Source: Solobacterium sp. (lineage in GTDB: Bacteria > Bacillota_I > Bacilli_A > Erysipelotrichales > Erysipelotrichaceae). From it: 37,586 bases of DNA. Each line of letters opens with the position of its first letter. Positions within the stretch are counted from its first letter, which is position 1. The position numbers and the translations under genes were made by a program. Positions 36,797-37,586 of the stretch are shown piece by piece. The notes beneath the pieces are model-generated. The model was not told the DNA's origin. It saw nothing but the letters and a program-made list of their open reading frames with translations, and made no database searches. The stretch is from NCBI GenBank assembly GCA_022486935.1, contig JAKVJO010000010.1:1-37586 (forward strand), read 5' to 3'.

Positions 36797-36822
36797 AAAA
36801 TGTGCTATTTCAGCACATTTTA
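36797..36822 (-). terminator. Terminator after efp
   Basis: AAATGTGCT, a short loop, AGCACATTT and a T-rich end on the minus strand, a few bases past the efp stop. Confidence 0.85.
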
Positions 36823-36827
36823 TATTA

Positions 36828-37385
36828 TTATGCACGACCGGAATATTTTCCGTCTGCGGTTGAGATGGTAACCATTTCACCGTTCTGAATGAACAGCGGA
36901 ACTCTGATTTCAAGACCGGTTTCAACCTTGGCATTCTTGGATGCGGAAGTTGCAGTGTCGCCCTTGACTGCCGGTTCGCATTCAACAATCTTGAGGTTGA
37001 CCTTATCCGGAAGGATAATACCGAGGATCTCGTTTTCATACATGGAAACAGTGACGGTATCATTCTCTTTCATGAACTGACGTTCCCAGGTCAGATGATC
37101 CTTCAGGATCTCGATCTGATCATAGGTATCGTTGTCCATGAAGACGAGGCTTTCGCCTTCATCATACAGGTACTGCATTTCTTTCTTGTCGATGTGCGCC
37201 TGCTCTACCTTGTCGCCGCCGGTGAATGAAATCTCGTTGATGACACCAGTACGAAGGTTCTTGACCTTAACCTTGACGATCATCTGACGCATTGCAGTCT
37301 TGTTGTGGTCGATATCCAGAACGATGAAGATATTTCCATCATGTTCAAAGGTTGTTCCTGGTTTTAAATCGTTTACAATAATCAT
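36828..37385 (-). CDS. efp: Translation elongation factor P with an atypical tip loop
   Basis: The protein has 185 residues with the three beta-barrel domains of EF-P. EF-P relieves ribosome stalling at consecutive prolines. Domain 1 starts MIIVNDLKPGTTFEHDGN, and domain 3 ends with GLEIRVPLFIQNGE and TADGKYSGR. Aligned to the KPGKGAAF loop of other species, the tip reads NKTAMRQM: the normally modified Lys is Met32, followed by Arg33. Which residue, if any, is modified is unknown, and no modification gene is adjacent. It is a single-gene unit with a strong promoter, AGGAG before the ATG and a terminator. Confidence 0.96.
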   Translation of the reverse strand: MIIVNDLKPGTTFEHDGNIFIVLDIDHNKTAMRQMIVKVKVKNLRTGVINEISFTGGDKVEQAHIDKKEMQYLYDEGESLVFMDNDTYDQIEILKDHLTWERQFMKENDTVTVSMYENEILGIILPDKVNLKIVECEPAVKGDTATSASKNAKVETGLEIRVPLFIQNGEMVTISTADGKYSGRA

Positions 37386-37409
37386 TTTCTCACGCTCCTA
37401 CGGATATAT

Positions 37410-37437
37410 ATTCTATAGGAAGAAGTTTGTTTGTCAA
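37410..37437 (-). promoter_or_regulatory. efp promoter
   Basis: A perfect TTGACA (37437-37432), 16 bases and TAGAAT (37415-37410) on the minus strand, about 25 bases before the efp ATG. Confidence 0.8.
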
Positions 37438-37576
37438 TCGCAAAGTGGCGTAATCATGCAGAAATACGGTAACATTTAAATTTCATCGAAACTTCCTTTT
37501 TCACTACTTTTCTCACCGAAAGTCCCTTAATTCGACAGTGATCTATGATTACCTGTGAAGTGGTGCTGCTTGTAGT

Positions 37577-37585
37577 GAGAGGAGG
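37577..37585 (+). promoter_or_regulatory. Possible ribosome binding site of a plus-strand gene beyond the window
   Basis: GAGAGGAGG at the very end is a strong Shine-Dalgarno sequence with no start codon left inside the window. The 130 bases between it and the efp promoter show no other recognisable feature. Confidence 0.3.
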
Positions 37586-37586
37586 C

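Overview
The window comes from a Bacillota (Firmicutes) chromosome and holds core, mostly housekeeping genes. The L27 protein carries the Firmicutes-type cleavable N-terminal extension, with its processing protease Prp in the same operon. valS has a T-box leader, ribU has an FMN riboswitch, and glpK has a CcpA-type cre box. The EF-P loop type and the overall gene set are compatible with Erysipelotrichia, but that assignment is an inference. Nearly all genes lie on the minus strand. I see no phage, transposon, CRISPR, rRNA or tRNA.

Layout. 1-4550: a translationally coupled operon read leftwards. It runs ABC permease, NuoE-like [2Fe-2S] protein, DRTGG protein, RsbW-like ATPase, divergent [FeFe]-hydrogenase-like Fe-S protein, DRTGG protein, PHP protein, and a second ATPase cut by the window edge. 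It looks like the first half of an electron-bifurcating or sensory hydrogenase locus. 4700-5680: a separately terminated substrate-binding lipoprotein. 5770-7340: glycerol kinase with a promoter and cre box. 7370-10690: pyruvate phosphate dikinase (PPDK) ending in a histone H1-like lysine/alanine tail, followed in the same transcript by a free 87-residue lysine/alanine-rich repeat protein. 10717-15138: alpha/beta hydrolase, T-box-controlled valS and a small membrane protein. 15209-15778 (+): SRAP protein, convergent with ruvB. 15775-19810: rplU-prp-rpmA, then obg-ruvA-ruvB. 19982-20239 (+): small orphan protein. 20281-26207: dnaE, response regulator, histidine kinase and tRNA methyltransferase as one operon. 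26288-30330 (+): DegV protein and class A PBP. 30391-34440: charged membrane protein, cmk, der, gpsA. 34489-35320: ribU under an FMN riboswitch. 35363-36745: repeat-rich membrane protein. 36828-37440: efp.

How the genes work together. Fermentative redox and carbon metabolism (hydrogenase accessory genes, PPDK, glpK, gpsA) sits beside translation genes (L21, L27, Prp, Obg, ValS, Der, EF-P), DNA replication and repair genes (dnaE, ruvAB, SRAP) and the cell envelope gene PBP1A.

The most unusual feature is the pair of histone H1-like lysine/alanine-rich modules, one fused to the PPDK C-terminus and one encoded immediately downstream. Also notable are the EF-P tip, with Met where Lys is normally modified, and the hydrogenase-like protein that keeps the H-cluster ligands but lacks the proton-transfer cysteine.
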